A DNA stretch of 64,000 nucleotides. It comes from Hymenobacter baengnokdamensis (lineage in GTDB: Bacteria; Bacteroidota; Bacteroidia; Cytophagales; Hymenobacteraceae). The notes under the pieces are model-generated. The model was not told the DNA's origin, searched no databases, and saw only the letters and a list, made by a program, of their open reading frames with translations. Location of the stretch: contig NZ_CP044285.1 in NCBI RefSeq assembly GCF_008728635.1, positions 2,480,001 to 2,544,000 on the forward strand. The letters run 5' to 3'. The position numbers and the translations under genes are program-made. Of this stretch, positions 50,821-59,688 are shown piece by piece; the first letter of the stretch is position 1, and each line of letters starts with the position of its first letter.

Positions 50821-51792
50821 TCAAACCGAAAGTATTTCAACCATCCGCATAAAGCTCTGGTTGATGACCTTGCGCTTGTTGATGGTATCGTCGAAGGGCG
50901 TGTACATGAGCTTGCGGTCCACAATGCCGGCCATCACGTTTTTCATGCCATTGAGCAGGCCTTCGACAGCCGCGATACCGAGCTGCGAGGCCAGCAGGCG
51001 GTCGGCGGCCGTGGGCGAGCCTCCGCGCTGAATGTGGCCCACAATCGTGACGCGGGTATCGAGCTGCGGAATGGCTTCCTTCACGCGCTTGGCTACCTGG
51101 TGTACGTTGCCTTCCTCCTCGCCTTCGGCCACGATAACGATAAACGAGGTTTTGTTGCGCTTGTAGCTGGCTTGCAGCGTTTCAATTACGGCCTCCACGC
51201 TCATGGCGGTTTCGGGCACCATCACAATCTCGGCCCCGCCGCCGATGGCGCACGGAATGGCAATGTAGCCCGAGTCACGGCCCATTACTTCCACAAAAAA
51301 GCAGCGGTCGTGCGAGTCGGCCGTATCGCGGATTTTATCGATGGCCTCCAGCGCCGTGTTCACGGCCGTGTCGTAGCCGATGGTGTAGTCGGTGCCGTAG
51401 AGGTCGTTGTCGATGGTGCCGGGCGCGCCCACCGTCGGAATGCCGAACTCCTTCTCAAAAATGGTGGCCCCCGTAAACGTACCGTTGCCGCCAATAGCCA
51501 CCAGGCCTTCAATGCCGTGGTTAACCAGCTGGTCGAAAGCCTGTTGGCGGCCTTCCTTGGTCATGAATTTCTGCGAGCGGGCCGATTTCAGGATGGTGCC
51601 GCCGCGCTGCACCGTATTCGACACCGAGGCCGAATCCATGCGCACAAACTCGCCTTTAATCATGCCGCTATAGCCGCGCATTATGCCGTATACTTCAATA
51701 CCGTGATATACCCCGGCCCGCACCACCGCGCGCAGGCAGGCATTCATGCCGGGCGCATCGCCCCCACTGGTAAAAACTCCAATTCTCTTCAT
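50821..51792 (-). CDS. pfkA: ATP-dependent 6-phosphofructokinase
   Basis: It phosphorylates fructose 6-phosphate in glycolysis. From the ATG at 51792 the protein has 323 residues: KRIGVFTSGGDAPGMNACLR, GYSGMIKGEF, GGTILKSARSQ, the catalytic VGAPGTIDNDLYGTDYTIGY, EVMGRDSGYIA and HIQRGGSPTAADR. Gly at the two positions that separate ATP from pyrophosphate users supports ATP use. The usual GGDGS/T motif reads IGGNGTFTGA, with Asn for the Mg-ATP-contacting Asp. The frame is open to 51849 without homology. Confidence 0.95.
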   Translation of the reverse strand: MKRIGVFTSGGDAPGMNACLRAVVRAGVYHGIEVYGIMRGYSGMIKGEFVRMDSASVSNTVQRGGTILKSARSQKFMTKEGRQQAFDQLVNHGIEGLVAIGGNGTFTGATIFEKEFGIPTVGAPGTIDNDLYGTDYTIGYDTAVNTALEAIDKIRDTADSHDRCFFVEVMGRDSGYIAIPCAIGGGAEIVMVPETAMSVEAVIETLQASYKRNKTSFIVIVAEGEEEGNVHQVAKRVKEAIPQLDTRVTIVGHIQRGGSPTAADRLLASQLGIAAVEGLLNGMKNVMAGIVDRKLMYTPFDDTINKRKVINQSFMRMVEILSV

Positions 51793-52015
51793 GGTCAAAA
51801 GACAGCTAAATCGCCCGGCGCTACCGCTGGGTAGGCGCAAACCCTGCAAAGGTCGTACGCCAAGGGCACTTACCGGCAGGGGCCAGGTTATTTGGGCCCG
51901 ACATTTTTCCGGATATTACGTATAGGTAGGCAATAGTAGCCAGCAGACACTTGGTTATTAGGTGTTTCATACCTACTTTTCGCTATCTCATCGCCCACCT
52001 TCAACCCGCACCCTT

Positions 52016-52462
52016 ATGTTTGGTTTTTTCGAAAACGAGCAGGCTAAGAAAATAAAAGGCCACCTCTGCAACCTCGCGGCCCTCGCTAAAGCCGATGGTA
52101 ACGTCGACGAACGCGAAATGAACTTCATCATCACCGTGGGCAAAAAGAATGGCGTGTCGGCCAGCGATGTACGCAAGCTGGTAGCGGGCCAAACCAACTG
52201 TCTCTCTGATTTGCCTACGAACGATTCGGAGCGGTTCGACCAGATATTCGACTTGGTTGATATGATGCTGGCCGACGGCATCGTGGACGAAACGGAAATG
52301 GACTTCTGCATCATGATGGCCGAGAAGCTGGGCTTCCGCAAAGCCATTGTGGGCATTCTGGTGCGCAAGATTTCACAGGGAGTAAAAGACGCTGTGCCGC
52401 GCGACCGCATCAAGGAAGAAAGCCTTTCGTTTCTGAATTACAATGCTCTGCCGCAGCGGTAA
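52016..52462 (+). CDS. TerB-family (tellurite resistance TerB-like) protein
   Basis: The 148-residue acidic helical protein begins FGFFENEQAKKIKGHLCNLA and has two internally similar halves with acidic metal-binding loops: LAKADGNVDEREMNFI and MLADGIVDETEMDFCIMMAE. This is the TerB-like fold. It was named after tellurite resistance, but stand-alone copies more often act in envelope or metal stress. No other ter genes are present. Earlier frame to 51962 lacks homology. Confidence 0.88.
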   Translation: MFGFFENEQAKKIKGHLCNLAALAKADGNVDEREMNFIITVGKKNGVSASDVRKLVAGQTNCLSDLPTNDSERFDQIFDLVDMMLADGIVDETEMDFCIMMAEKLGFRKAIVGILVRKISQGVKDAVPRDRIKEESLSFLNYNALPQR

Positions 52463-52567
52463 AAGGTGATGGGGTAATGGGCCGGAAGTAAAGCAAGTAT
52501 AAAGTGAAGAAATCGTATGATTGAACTCCTTACTATATCTTAATAGCTTCCTTGGCCTGTTGCCCCA

Positions 52568-53749
52568 TTACACTATCGCCCGCAGCAGCCCCGCTACGGC
52601 GGCGTCAATCTCGGCTTCGGTAATGGTGAGGGGCGGCGCGATGCGCAACGAATTATCGCAGAAGAGAAACCAGTCGGTGAGAATACCTTCCTGGGCCAGG
52701 GCGCGGTCGATGATGGGCTTGAGCACCGCGAAAGAAGCAAACTCCACGGCCATGAGCAGGCCGCAATAACGTACTTCCCGAATGGCCGGGTGCACCAGCT
52801 GCCGCCGCAGGCGCTCGGCTTTGCCGGCTACGCCCGCCAGCAGATTTTCTTCCTGAATGACCCGGAGCGTAGCTAGCGATGCCGCGCAGCTCACCGGATG
52901 CCCGCCAAACGTAGTGCAGTGCCCCAGAATGGGGTTGGTCTGGAAGCCCACCATGATTTCGGGCGAGGAGATAAATGCGCCAATCGGCATGCCGCCGCCC
53001 ATGCCCTTAGCACACACCAGAATATCGGGCACCACCCCAAACTGCTCGAAGGCCCATTGGGTGCCCGTGCGCCCAAAGCCGCACTGAATCTCGTCCAGGA
53101 TAAGCAGCGCGCCCACCTCCGTGCAGCGCTGGCGCACGGCGGGCAGGTAGTCGGGCAATGGCAGCCGTACCCCGGCCTCCCCCTGCACAGTTTCGAGAAT
53201 AACGGCGGCCGTATGCTCAGTTATAAGGGCCAGGTCGGCCAGCTCGTTGTAGCGCAGATGCGTAACATCGGGCAGCAAGGGGCGATAGCTGTTCTTGAAG
53301 CTCTCCGAGCCCGTGATGGACAGCGCGCCGTGGGTAGAGCCGTGGTAGGCATTGAGGCTCGAAACCAGGCCTGTGCGGCCCGTGTGGCGCTTGGCCAGCT
53401 TTAGCGCGCCCTCGATGGCCTCGGCCCCCGAATTGGTGAAGTAAACGGTGTCGAGCGGGGCCGGCAGGGTAGCGGCCAGCGCCGCAGCCAGCCGGGCCGG
53501 AGGGGCCTGCACCAACTCCCCATAGACCATCAGGTGGAGATATTTATCCAGCTGCTGCTGAATGGCTTGCAGTACTTTGGGGTGGCGGTGCCCCACGTTG
53601 CTGACCCCGATACCGGAGATTAAGTCCAGGATAGGGCGGCCTTCGGGGGTATACATATACACGCCTTCGGCCCGCTCAATCTCCAGTAAAAGCGGGAACT
53701 CGGACGTCTGGGCCTGGTGGCGCAGGAAAAGCTGGCGGGGCGTAAGCAT
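52568..53749 (-). CDS. Class III PLP-dependent aminotransferase (acetylornithine/ornithine type)
   Basis: The 393-residue protein has YFTNSGAEAIEGALKLAKRH, AYHGSTHGALSITGS, LILDEIQCGFGRTGTQWAFE (Asp219 contacting the PLP pyridine) and the PLP lysine Lys248 in LVCAKGMGGGMPIGAF, followed by GHCTTFGGHPVSCAA. It transfers an omega-amino group, most likely of ornithine, acetylornithine or a related diamine; no arginine-pathway genes lie beside it, so the substrate is left open. It is downstream of the sigma-factor operon with a 34-base gap. Confidence 0.93.
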   Translation of the reverse strand: MLTPRQLFLRHQAQTSEFPLLLEIERAEGVYMYTPEGRPILDLISGIGVSNVGHRHPKVLQAIQQQLDKYLHLMVYGELVQAPPARLAAALAATLPAPLDTVYFTNSGAEAIEGALKLAKRHTGRTGLVSSLNAYHGSTHGALSITGSESFKNSYRPLLPDVTHLRYNELADLALITEHTAAVILETVQGEAGVRLPLPDYLPAVRQRCTEVGALLILDEIQCGFGRTGTQWAFEQFGVVPDILVCAKGMGGGMPIGAFISSPEIMVGFQTNPILGHCTTFGGHPVSCAASLATLRVIQEENLLAGVAGKAERLRRQLVHPAIREVRYCGLLMAVEFASFAVLKPIIDRALAQEGILTDWFLFCDNSLRIAPPLTITEAEIDAAVAGLLRAIV

Positions 53750-53783
53750 AACGCCCGCAAAGGTACCGCCGGGGTCGCCTGCG

Positions 53784-54272
53784 CTATTGGCCGGTGCCTA
53801 AGGGCGGCTCAGCCTGGCCGGCTACGCGCTTCAGCACCTCCTTGGTAAAATCGCGCTCAGCCTGGTAGAGCTGGGCCACCTGCCGCAGCGTGAGCACTTT
53901 CTGAGCCTTATCGAAATAGTCTTTTTCGAGGTTGAGCTGCTGCTGCTTAATGGCAAAGTCCTGGTTGAAGTTGTCGCGCAGCTGCGCGTCGGTCAGGGCC
54001 GGGTTGTCAGCGTCGCGGCGCAGCAGGCGGGCCGAGCGGCCCAGCTCGCGGCGCCGGGCTACAAACTCGTTGTACATCGGCCAGAAGCGCTGGGCCTGGT
54101 CCTGCGTGAGAGTGAGGCGCGAGGTAATAAAGGCAATCTTAGCGTTATCGAGCTGACTAATACGCGCGCCACCCTGTTGAAACCGGCCCCGCCCCTGCGC
54201 CCGTGCCGGCTGGCCAGTAGCCAGCGCAAGCAGCGTGAGACCGGCCAAGATGAAAGAACGTGTATTTTTCAT
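53784..54272 (-). CDS. Secreted helical protein, Spy/CpxP-like
   Basis: From the ATG at 54272 (KNTRSFILAGLTLLALATGQ, PARAQ) the 162-residue protein has a signal peptide and a charged helical body with RLTLTQDQAQRFWPMYNEFV, ARRRELGRS and VLTLRQVAQLYQAERDF. This two-part LTxxQ pattern is seen in Spy/CpxP-like periplasmic stress proteins. It is the third gene of the ECF sigma-factor operon and may sense or chaperone periplasmic proteins. Confidence 0.78.
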   Translation of the reverse strand: MKNTRSFILAGLTLLALATGQPARAQGRGRFQQGGARISQLDNAKIAFITSRLTLTQDQAQRFWPMYNEFVARRRELGRSARLLRRDADNPALTDAQLRDNFNQDFAIKQQQLNLEKDYFDKAQKVLTLRQVAQLYQAERDFTKEVLKRVAGQAEPPLGTGQ

Positions 54273-54286
54273 ATATAGCAAATAAA

Positions 54287-54745
54287 TTATAAAACTCCTG
54301 CCTCGTCGGCAGGTTGGGCATCTAGCGCCTCAGTCAGCTCGCTGGGCGAAGGCTTTAGGTATTGCCTGGTGATGCCCAGGTGATGGGCCGGCAGCTCAGC
54401 TAGGTCGAGCATATCAACGTGCACCTCTCCACTGCTGAGGTAGTCGAGCAGCTGCTGTTGCGATACAGTGTCGAGCGTGGCGGTGGTGCTAGGCGCATTG
54501 CCCAGCGAAGAGCCCCCCAGCCACAGCGAGGCGGCAAAGGTACCCAGCAGCACGGTAGAAGCCAGGCCAGTGCGCACGTAGGCCGGGGCGTGCCGCAGCC
54601 AGGCCAGCGGTAGCGGGCGAGGAGCCGGGGCGGCCACCTGCGCCATTACCCGCATGGGTAGCTGCTCGAAGTAGCCGGGCGGCGGGGAGCTCAGCGGCTG
54701 CGGCCAGCGACGCGGATGCTGGTCAAGGCGGAAGGGCGTTTTCAT
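54287..54745 (-). CDS. Single-span membrane protein, putative anti-sigma factor
   Basis: The 152-residue protein has a Pro-rich cytoplasmic N terminus (LPMRVMAQVAAPAPRPLPLA), one membrane helix (about residues 57-76, TGLASTVLLGTFAASLWLGG) and an acidic periplasmic tail. It lies 30 bases after the ECF sigma gene, the usual place for the cognate anti-sigma factor. No classical zinc-binding anti-sigma motif is visible, so the role is inferred from position. Confidence 0.65.
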   Translation of the reverse strand: MKTPFRLDQHPRRWPQPLSSPPPGYFEQLPMRVMAQVAAPAPRPLPLAWLRHAPAYVRTGLASTVLLGTFAASLWLGGSSLGNAPSTTATLDTVSQQQLLDYLSSGEVHVDMLDLAELPAHHLGITRQYLKPSPSELTEALDAQPADEAGVL

Positions 54746-54775
54746 GAATGTTGGATGGAAGAACGAGGGTAAGGT

Positions 54776-55348
54776 TTAATCGGCTTCGTCGGGAGTTGAG
54801 GCCAGATTGTCGGTAGAAGTAACGTATTCCTCAATTTTGCGGGCGGCGTGGTGGTAGCTGGCCTTCAGGGCACCTACGCTGGTACCGGTTACCTCGGCCA
54901 TCTGCTCGTAGGGCATCTCCTCGTAATAACGCAGGTTGAATACCAGACGCTGCTTGTCGGGCAGGCGCAGAATGGCTTTTTGCAGCCGCAGCTCAATCTC
55001 ATCGCCCGCAATGGCGGGGTCAGCCTCGACTTTAGCCGCCAGCTCGGCGCCCACATCGTTGAGCGGCAAAAAAAACTTGCGCCGCTTGCTCTGCAAAAAG
55101 CTCAGGCACTCGTTGGTGGCAATGCGGTAAATCCAGGTGAAAAGCTGGGCATCCTGCCGAAAGTTTTCCAGATTTTTCCACACCTTCACAAAGACGTCCT
55201 GCGTGAGGTCGTCGGCATCGTCGTGGTCGATAACCATCTTCCGCACATGCCAATACACCTTCTGCTGGTACTTGCGCACGAGCTGATTAAAGGCCAGATT
55301 GCGGCTGGCCGGATGCTGAAACTTGGCGAGGATTTCGTGGTCTTCCAA
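54776..55348 (-). CDS. RNA polymerase sigma factor, ECF subfamily
   Basis: The 190-residue protein has region 2 (FNQLVRKYQQKVYWHVRKMV, DDADDLTQDVFVKVWKNLEN, FTWIYRIATNECLSFLQSKR) and region 4 (LPDKQRLVFNLRYYEEMPYE, QMAEVTGTSVGALKASYHHA). It heads an operon with a membrane protein and a Spy-like protein, which points to an envelope-stress regulon with the second gene as likely inhibitor. Confidence 0.96.
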   Translation of the reverse strand: MEDHEILAKFQHPASRNLAFNQLVRKYQQKVYWHVRKMVIDHDDADDLTQDVFVKVWKNLENFRQDAQLFTWIYRIATNECLSFLQSKRRKFFLPLNDVGAELAAKVEADPAIAGDEIELRLQKAILRLPDKQRLVFNLRYYEEMPYEQMAEVTGTSVGALKASYHHAARKIEEYVTSTDNLASTPDEAD

Positions 55349-55412
55349 ACGCGGAGCGGGGGCGAAAGTGCAGGTTGGACGACGAGGAAGGACGCAGGTT
55401 TAATCCTTGTTG

Positions 55413-56015
55413 CTAATGTGTGCGCCGGGCGTGCAGCAGCCGGACTACCTCTGCGGCCGCAGCTGGGTCTTTGGGGTGATGCTGTTGGTAAATCATCTTA
55501 TCAACCAGCGTCGGGTCGTCACGATAAAATTGCTGTATGAAGGTATCAGCAGGTACCAGCCAAACTATTATTCCTAAGGCGGTGATGCAGGCGTCTAAGC
55601 GAGGCAGCGTACCGGTGGCTAGCTGTATAGCAATTATCAGAGCGAGCGCTGGAACGCCAGTCAGCAACATTATCGCCGCGCCTTTCCATAAAAGCAGCTT
55701 GAAAAGAATACCTATTAGCGTAACTGCGCTAGCGATGCCCTTTATTTTGGGGAGTAATAAGTGAGTAAATGCTTGCTGCGACGGCGAGTTTACCGGCACG
55801 TAGTCGAAACCCAAGGACTCATCAACTCCGGCAACAGGGGCAAAAGCGCGCAGGTACTGAACAGTTGCCAGCGTAACAAGCCCAACGAGCAGTAAGGTAT
55901 TGCCAGTAGGGAATAGTAAATATTTCAGCCCCAAGCCGAGCACTGTCAATATGCAGCTAACTAACTCTGCGCGTGGTAATATATTATCAAGAAGGGGGTG
56001 TTGCTTGTCCGACAT
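55413..56015 (-). CDS. Hypothetical membrane protein
   Basis: The 200-residue protein has four to five membrane helices in two groups (about 18-55 and 90-155). The segment GIASAVTLIGILFKLLLWKG is reminiscent of the paired helices of gliding proteins such as GldL, but the overall length and tail do not fit that family. It precedes the sigma factor gene in the same direction but is 64 bases away; it may or may not belong to that operon. Confidence 0.7.
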   Translation of the reverse strand: MSDKQHPLLDNILPRAELVSCILTVLGLGLKYLLFPTGNTLLLVGLVTLATVQYLRAFAPVAGVDESLGFDYVPVNSPSQQAFTHLLLPKIKGIASAVTLIGILFKLLLWKGAAIMLLTGVPALALIIAIQLATGTLPRLDACITALGIIVWLVPADTFIQQFYRDDPTLVDKMIYQQHHPKDPAAAAEVVRLLHARRTH

Positions 56016-56025
56016 GCTTCTCTAT

Positions 56026-57447
56026 TTAATGCCCAAAAATGCTCAGTGAAGTAGTCTGAGCCGAGCGAATGGTAAAATTGCGCACGTCGGTAAACTTGCT
56101 GGCGTTGCTGGTAGCCGTGCGAAAAACCAGCCGGTACGCGCCCGGCTGCATGGCCAGGTTGAGCTTGCTGCTGCTTTCGGGCAGGTTATAAATCCAGGTT
56201 TGCGACTCGTCATCGTTGAGCTTGTAAAGGCTGCCGAAGCCTTTGAGGTCGGACGTGATGTTGAGCGTACCGGGCGCGGCGTACGTCACCGTAGTAGCCT
56301 GCCCCTGGCGCACGCTCACGCGCTGCACGATGCGCGGCAATGTGAGTATCTCGACCTCATAATTGCCGGCCAGCAGCTTCTGGCGGCTGCCGAAGGGCAG
56401 GGCCAGGCTGGTAGTCGCGCTGCCCTGCGCCCGCACCACGGCCTGCACGGCACCGCCGTAAGGGTTGGGCGTAATAGTAGCCGGCTGCAATACCAAGGTG
56501 CCCTGCGGGATTTTGAAAGTCAGCACATTTGCCTTGCCGCCCCGGATAACCAGGTTGGGCTGGCGCACGGCCGGCACAGTATTGATAACCAAATCGTAGG
56601 TCTGTAGGGCGTCGATGTCGAGCACATCGGCCTTGCCCTGGGCATCGCGGTAATGCACGTAGTTGTACTCCGGCTGCCCGGTCACGTTGTTGACAAACGT
56701 CATGTTGACGTTCGACTCCACCGGCCGGCCGGCCTCATCGGTGAGGTTGATGGCCACGGTGGTTTTAGCCAATGTCTGAGCAATTACATCGTTGAGTACG
56801 GTCTGGAAGGTCTTAACCTCGGCCGCGTTGTAGTACTTGCCCAGGCATTCGAGCGACCGGCCAAAATCCTTTTCGGCCCCGATACCAATTACGAAGGGCT
56901 TCAGGAAAACCCGCTTGCGCTGCAAGGCTAGCGAGGCCGCGCAGGGGTCGCCCTTACACGACTCTACGCCGTCGGTGATGAGCAGCAGCACGTTGCGCGA
57001 GGTTTTATCCAGGGGAAAATCCTTGGCCGATTGCTCCAGCGAGTAGGTAATGGGCGTGTTGCCCTGTGCCTTCAGCGTCTTGAGCCGCGTTTTGATGGCC
57101 GCGGCATTCTTAGGCGCAAAGGGAACTTCAAGGCGTGAGTCTTCGCAGTTTTGCTCGGCATTGGCGTGCTGGTGGCCGTACACGCGCAGGCCAAGCTCCA
57201 GGTTGGGGTAGGCATTGAGCGAGTCGGCCATCTTGGCCAGCAGGCGCTTGGCCACTTCCCAGCGCGGCGTGCCTTCCCAGGGGGCCATCATCGAGCCCGA
57301 GGCGTCGAGCAAAAACAGAATCCGCGTGACTTTGGGGTGCTCGGGCGGAGCATTCTGGGCCTGGCCTGGCCGGCTGATAGCTAAAAGCAGGCAAGCCAGC
57401 AGACAGCCGATTCTGCAAAAGGCAAGCGGTCGGAGTGGGAAAAGCAT
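56026..57447 (-). CDS. Secreted von Willebrand factor A domain protein
   Basis: The 473-residue protein has a signal peptide (IGCLLACLLLAISRPGQAQ) and a VWA domain at about residues 40-225 with the MIDAS motif DASGSMM, Thr in QGNTPITYSL and VLLLITDGVESCKGDPC. Beta-sandwich domains follow. The Cys pairs around the metal site (NCEDS, CKGDPC) suggest disulfides, which fits export. It probably binds protein ligands through a metal ion outside the cytoplasm; the partner is unknown. The membrane-protein gene starts 10 bases downstream. Confidence 0.88.
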   Translation of the reverse strand: MLFPLRPLAFCRIGCLLACLLLAISRPGQAQNAPPEHPKVTRILFLLDASGSMMAPWEGTPRWEVAKRLLAKMADSLNAYPNLELGLRVYGHQHANAEQNCEDSRLEVPFAPKNAAAIKTRLKTLKAQGNTPITYSLEQSAKDFPLDKTSRNVLLLITDGVESCKGDPCAASLALQRKRVFLKPFVIGIGAEKDFGRSLECLGKYYNAAEVKTFQTVLNDVIAQTLAKTTVAINLTDEAGRPVESNVNMTFVNNVTGQPEYNYVHYRDAQGKADVLDIDALQTYDLVINTVPAVRQPNLVIRGGKANVLTFKIPQGTLVLQPATITPNPYGGAVQAVVRAQGSATTSLALPFGSRQKLLAGNYEVEILTLPRIVQRVSVRQGQATTVTYAAPGTLNITSDLKGFGSLYKLNDDESQTWIYNLPESSSKLNLAMQPGAYRLVFRTATSNASKFTDVRNFTIRSAQTTSLSIFGH

Positions 57448-57542
57448 CGGCGAAATTTACACTACTATCCGCAACTTCACCCATTACCTTAGCCAAGCAC
57501 CGGCCGACGGTAATCCCAGCTGCAAACCAGCACGGAGCCCGC

Positions 57543-58079
57543 CTAAGCGCCCAGCTGCTGAAGATGAGCCAGGTGGTGGCGGCCGTGCCAGGCGTACTGC
57601 ACCAGCGCCTGCTCCAGCGTGCTGGTGGTTTGGTAGCGCGGGTGGTAAAAAGTGCGCTGCCATTGTGCCTCGCTCAGGTGCTGCAACAGCATTACCCAGC
57701 GGCTGTGCAGGCTTTCGAGCAGAGCCAGCGACACGGCCAGCGGCGTAGCGGCCACGTCGGGCAGCTCGGCCCAGCCCTGCTCATCGAAGGGCCGCACGGT
57801 CGGGTTGTCTTCCGTGAGCGCTAGCCGAAAGCGGCTGTAGAGGATGAGATGCGCGTCGGCAAGGTGATGAATTACCTGGCGGCCGGTCCACCCGCCGGGG
57901 CGGTAGGGTAGCTCTAGGCGCTCCGCGCCGGCCCGCGCCACAGCGGCCTGCAGCTGCGCCGGCAGCTCGGCCAGCTGCTGGATGTAGGGGGCGCGACCGG
58001 CGGCCGTAAGCGGTGCTGTGGGCAGATGCGGCCGGCCAATCGGAAACCGCAGGTGGTCATCGGTGGGGGAGGTGGTCAT
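57543..58079 (-). CDS. YfiT-like DinB-superfamily metal-dependent hydrolase/thiol transferase
   Basis: From the ATG at 58079 (TTSPTDDHLRFPIGR) the 178-residue protein matches YfiT/BstA-type DinB proteins: LELPYRPGGWTGRQVIHHLA with a metal His, DAHLILYSRFRLALTED, and the C-terminal YAWHGRHHLAHL carrying the other two His ligands. Relatives in Firmicutes transfer bacillithiol; Bacteroidota can make that thiol too, so the role is plausible but unproven. Confidence 0.88.
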   Translation of the reverse strand: MTTSPTDDHLRFPIGRPHLPTAPLTAAGRAPYIQQLAELPAQLQAAVARAGAERLELPYRPGGWTGRQVIHHLADAHLILYSRFRLALTEDNPTVRPFDEQGWAELPDVAATPLAVSLALLESLHSRWVMLLQHLSEAQWQRTFYHPRYQTTSTLEQALVQYAWHGRHHLAHLQQLGA

Positions 58080-58577
58080 GAAGAATAGCAGGGAATTAGT
58101 ACTCAAAAGTAGCGGTTTGGCTGCGGGCGCAGCGTAGCTAAAACACGCATGGCGACCGGCGCGCTGCCGCGCAAAATATTTTCATTTCATGCCAATTTAA
58201 TGTAGCTGCGCTTGCTTTGTATTATCCAGCGTGCCAACATAAGCTGTAAAGCGTTGGCATCGTCCCACCATATTGCTCTAACACATTTGAATTAGGACCA
58301 GCATTTTCGCTGGTGTCCGGTAGCCTCTGGCAATTGGATGAAACTGATTAATAAATATGTAAGAATTTATATTTTTTTTAGCTTTTCCCAGTGGCTACAG
58401 GTGGTAGGATGGAAAAAGCAGCTGCCCGATTCGCAACGGGCTACCCAACATAAAAACGGGCTGATTTAGTGATGTCGGCTCCCAGCGCCTCGGCGGGACA
58501 AGCGACGGCTCAGCGCGTTTTTTCAACCCAACATTCCTGGTGTTATTAACTGCCTAGTGTGGCATTTACATGTTCTT
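58080..58577. other. Intergenic region upstream of the efflux operon
   Basis: About 500 AT-richer bases between divergent genes. I see no gene, no clear TTTG-N19-TAnnTTTG promoter and no operator palindrome. Regulation of the efflux operon, if local, is probably encoded elsewhere because no TetR or AraC gene adjoins it. Confidence 0.5.
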
Positions 58578-59660
58578 ATGAAAAGAATACTCATGCTCAT
58601 GAGTTTATGTGCCGTGTACTGCTGCACAAGCTGCTCGCCCAAAACTGAAGAAAAGGAAGAGCAAATTAAGCTACTGGCAACCAGTCCTTTACAAAAGGAT
58701 ACGACCATAACTAAAGAGTACGTGGCGCAGATTCATGCCTACCAGCACATCGAGCTGCGGGCCCTGGAGAAAGGCTATCTCCAGAAAATCTTTGTCGACG
58801 AAGGCCAGTCAGTTGCCAAGGGCCAGCCCATGTTCCAGATTATGCCCCTGGTGTATCAGGCCGACCTGCAAAAGTCGCAGGCCGAAGCCAATTATGTGGA
58901 TATCGAGTACCGCAACACCAAGAGCCTGGCCGATAGCAACATCGTATCCAAGAATGAGTTAGCCCTGTCCAAGGCTAAGCTCAATAAGGCCAAGGCAGAT
59001 GTAGCGCTGGCCCAGACTCACCTGCAGTTTACGTCCATCAAGGCCCCGTTTAGCGGTATTATGGACCACTTTCAGGCGCGGCTGGGTAGTGTTGTCAACG
59101 AAGGTGATTTGCTGACGACGCTCTCCGACAACAGCAAGATGTGGGTGTATTTCAACGTGCCCGAAGCCGAGTACCTGGCTTATAAGGAGCAGGCCAAGGC
59201 CGACAACGTGGTAAACGTAAAGCTGCTTATGGCTAATAACGAGGTATATAAATACCCTGGTAAGGTGCAGACGATTGAGGCAGATTTTAATAACGAAACC
59301 GGCAATATCGCTTTCCGGGCCACTTTCCCTAACCCCGATGGCCTGCTGCGCAACGGCGAAACCGGCAGCATCATGATGACGGTGCCGTTGAAAAACGCCC
59401 TGCTTATCCCGCAGAAAGCCACCTTCGAGATTCTGGAGAAGAAATACGTTTATGTGATTGACAGCAAAAACGTAGTGCACCAGCGGGAGGTAACCATTGC
59501 CTCGGAGATGCCCGACCTCTACATTCTCAAGGGGGGCGTCAGCAGCGGCGACAAGATTCTGCTGGAAGGCTTGCGCAAGGTGAAGGATGGGGATAAGATA
59601 AGCTACAACTACAAAGCTCCTCAGGCAGTTATCTCTCACCTGAAGGTGTATAGCGAGTAA
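58578..59660 (+). CDS. RND efflux periplasmic adaptor lipoprotein
   Basis: From the ATG at 58578 the 360-residue protein has a lipoprotein signal (LMSLCAVYCCTSC) and the membrane-fusion-protein layout: a biotinyl-lipoyl half (IELRALEKGYLQKIFVDEGQ, SVAKGQPMFQIMP), an alpha-hairpin (about 90-135), the second lipoyl half (FTSIKAPFSGIMDHFQARLG), beta-barrel and membrane-proximal domains (GLLRNGETGSIMMTVPLKNA). It links the pump to the outer-membrane factor. It is the first gene of the three-gene operon, 28 bases before the pump. Confidence 0.96.
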   Translation: MKRILMLMSLCAVYCCTSCSPKTEEKEEQIKLLATSPLQKDTTITKEYVAQIHAYQHIELRALEKGYLQKIFVDEGQSVAKGQPMFQIMPLVYQADLQKSQAEANYVDIEYRNTKSLADSNIVSKNELALSKAKLNKAKADVALAQTHLQFTSIKAPFSGIMDHFQARLGSVVNEGDLLTTLSDNSKMWVYFNVPEAEYLAYKEQAKADNVVNVKLLMANNEVYKYPGKVQTIEADFNNETGNIAFRATFPNPDGLLRNGETGSIMMTVPLKNALLIPQKATFEILEKKYVYVIDSKNVVHQREVTIASEMPDLYILKGGVSSGDKILLEGLRKVKDGDKISYNYKAPQAVISHLKVYSE

Positions 59661-59688
59661 AATCCGCCCATTATAATAGCCATACTAT

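Noticed and set aside
52016..52462. Tellurite resistance operon
   Set aside because: Only a TerB-like protein is present; no terC, terD or terZ relatives are nearby.
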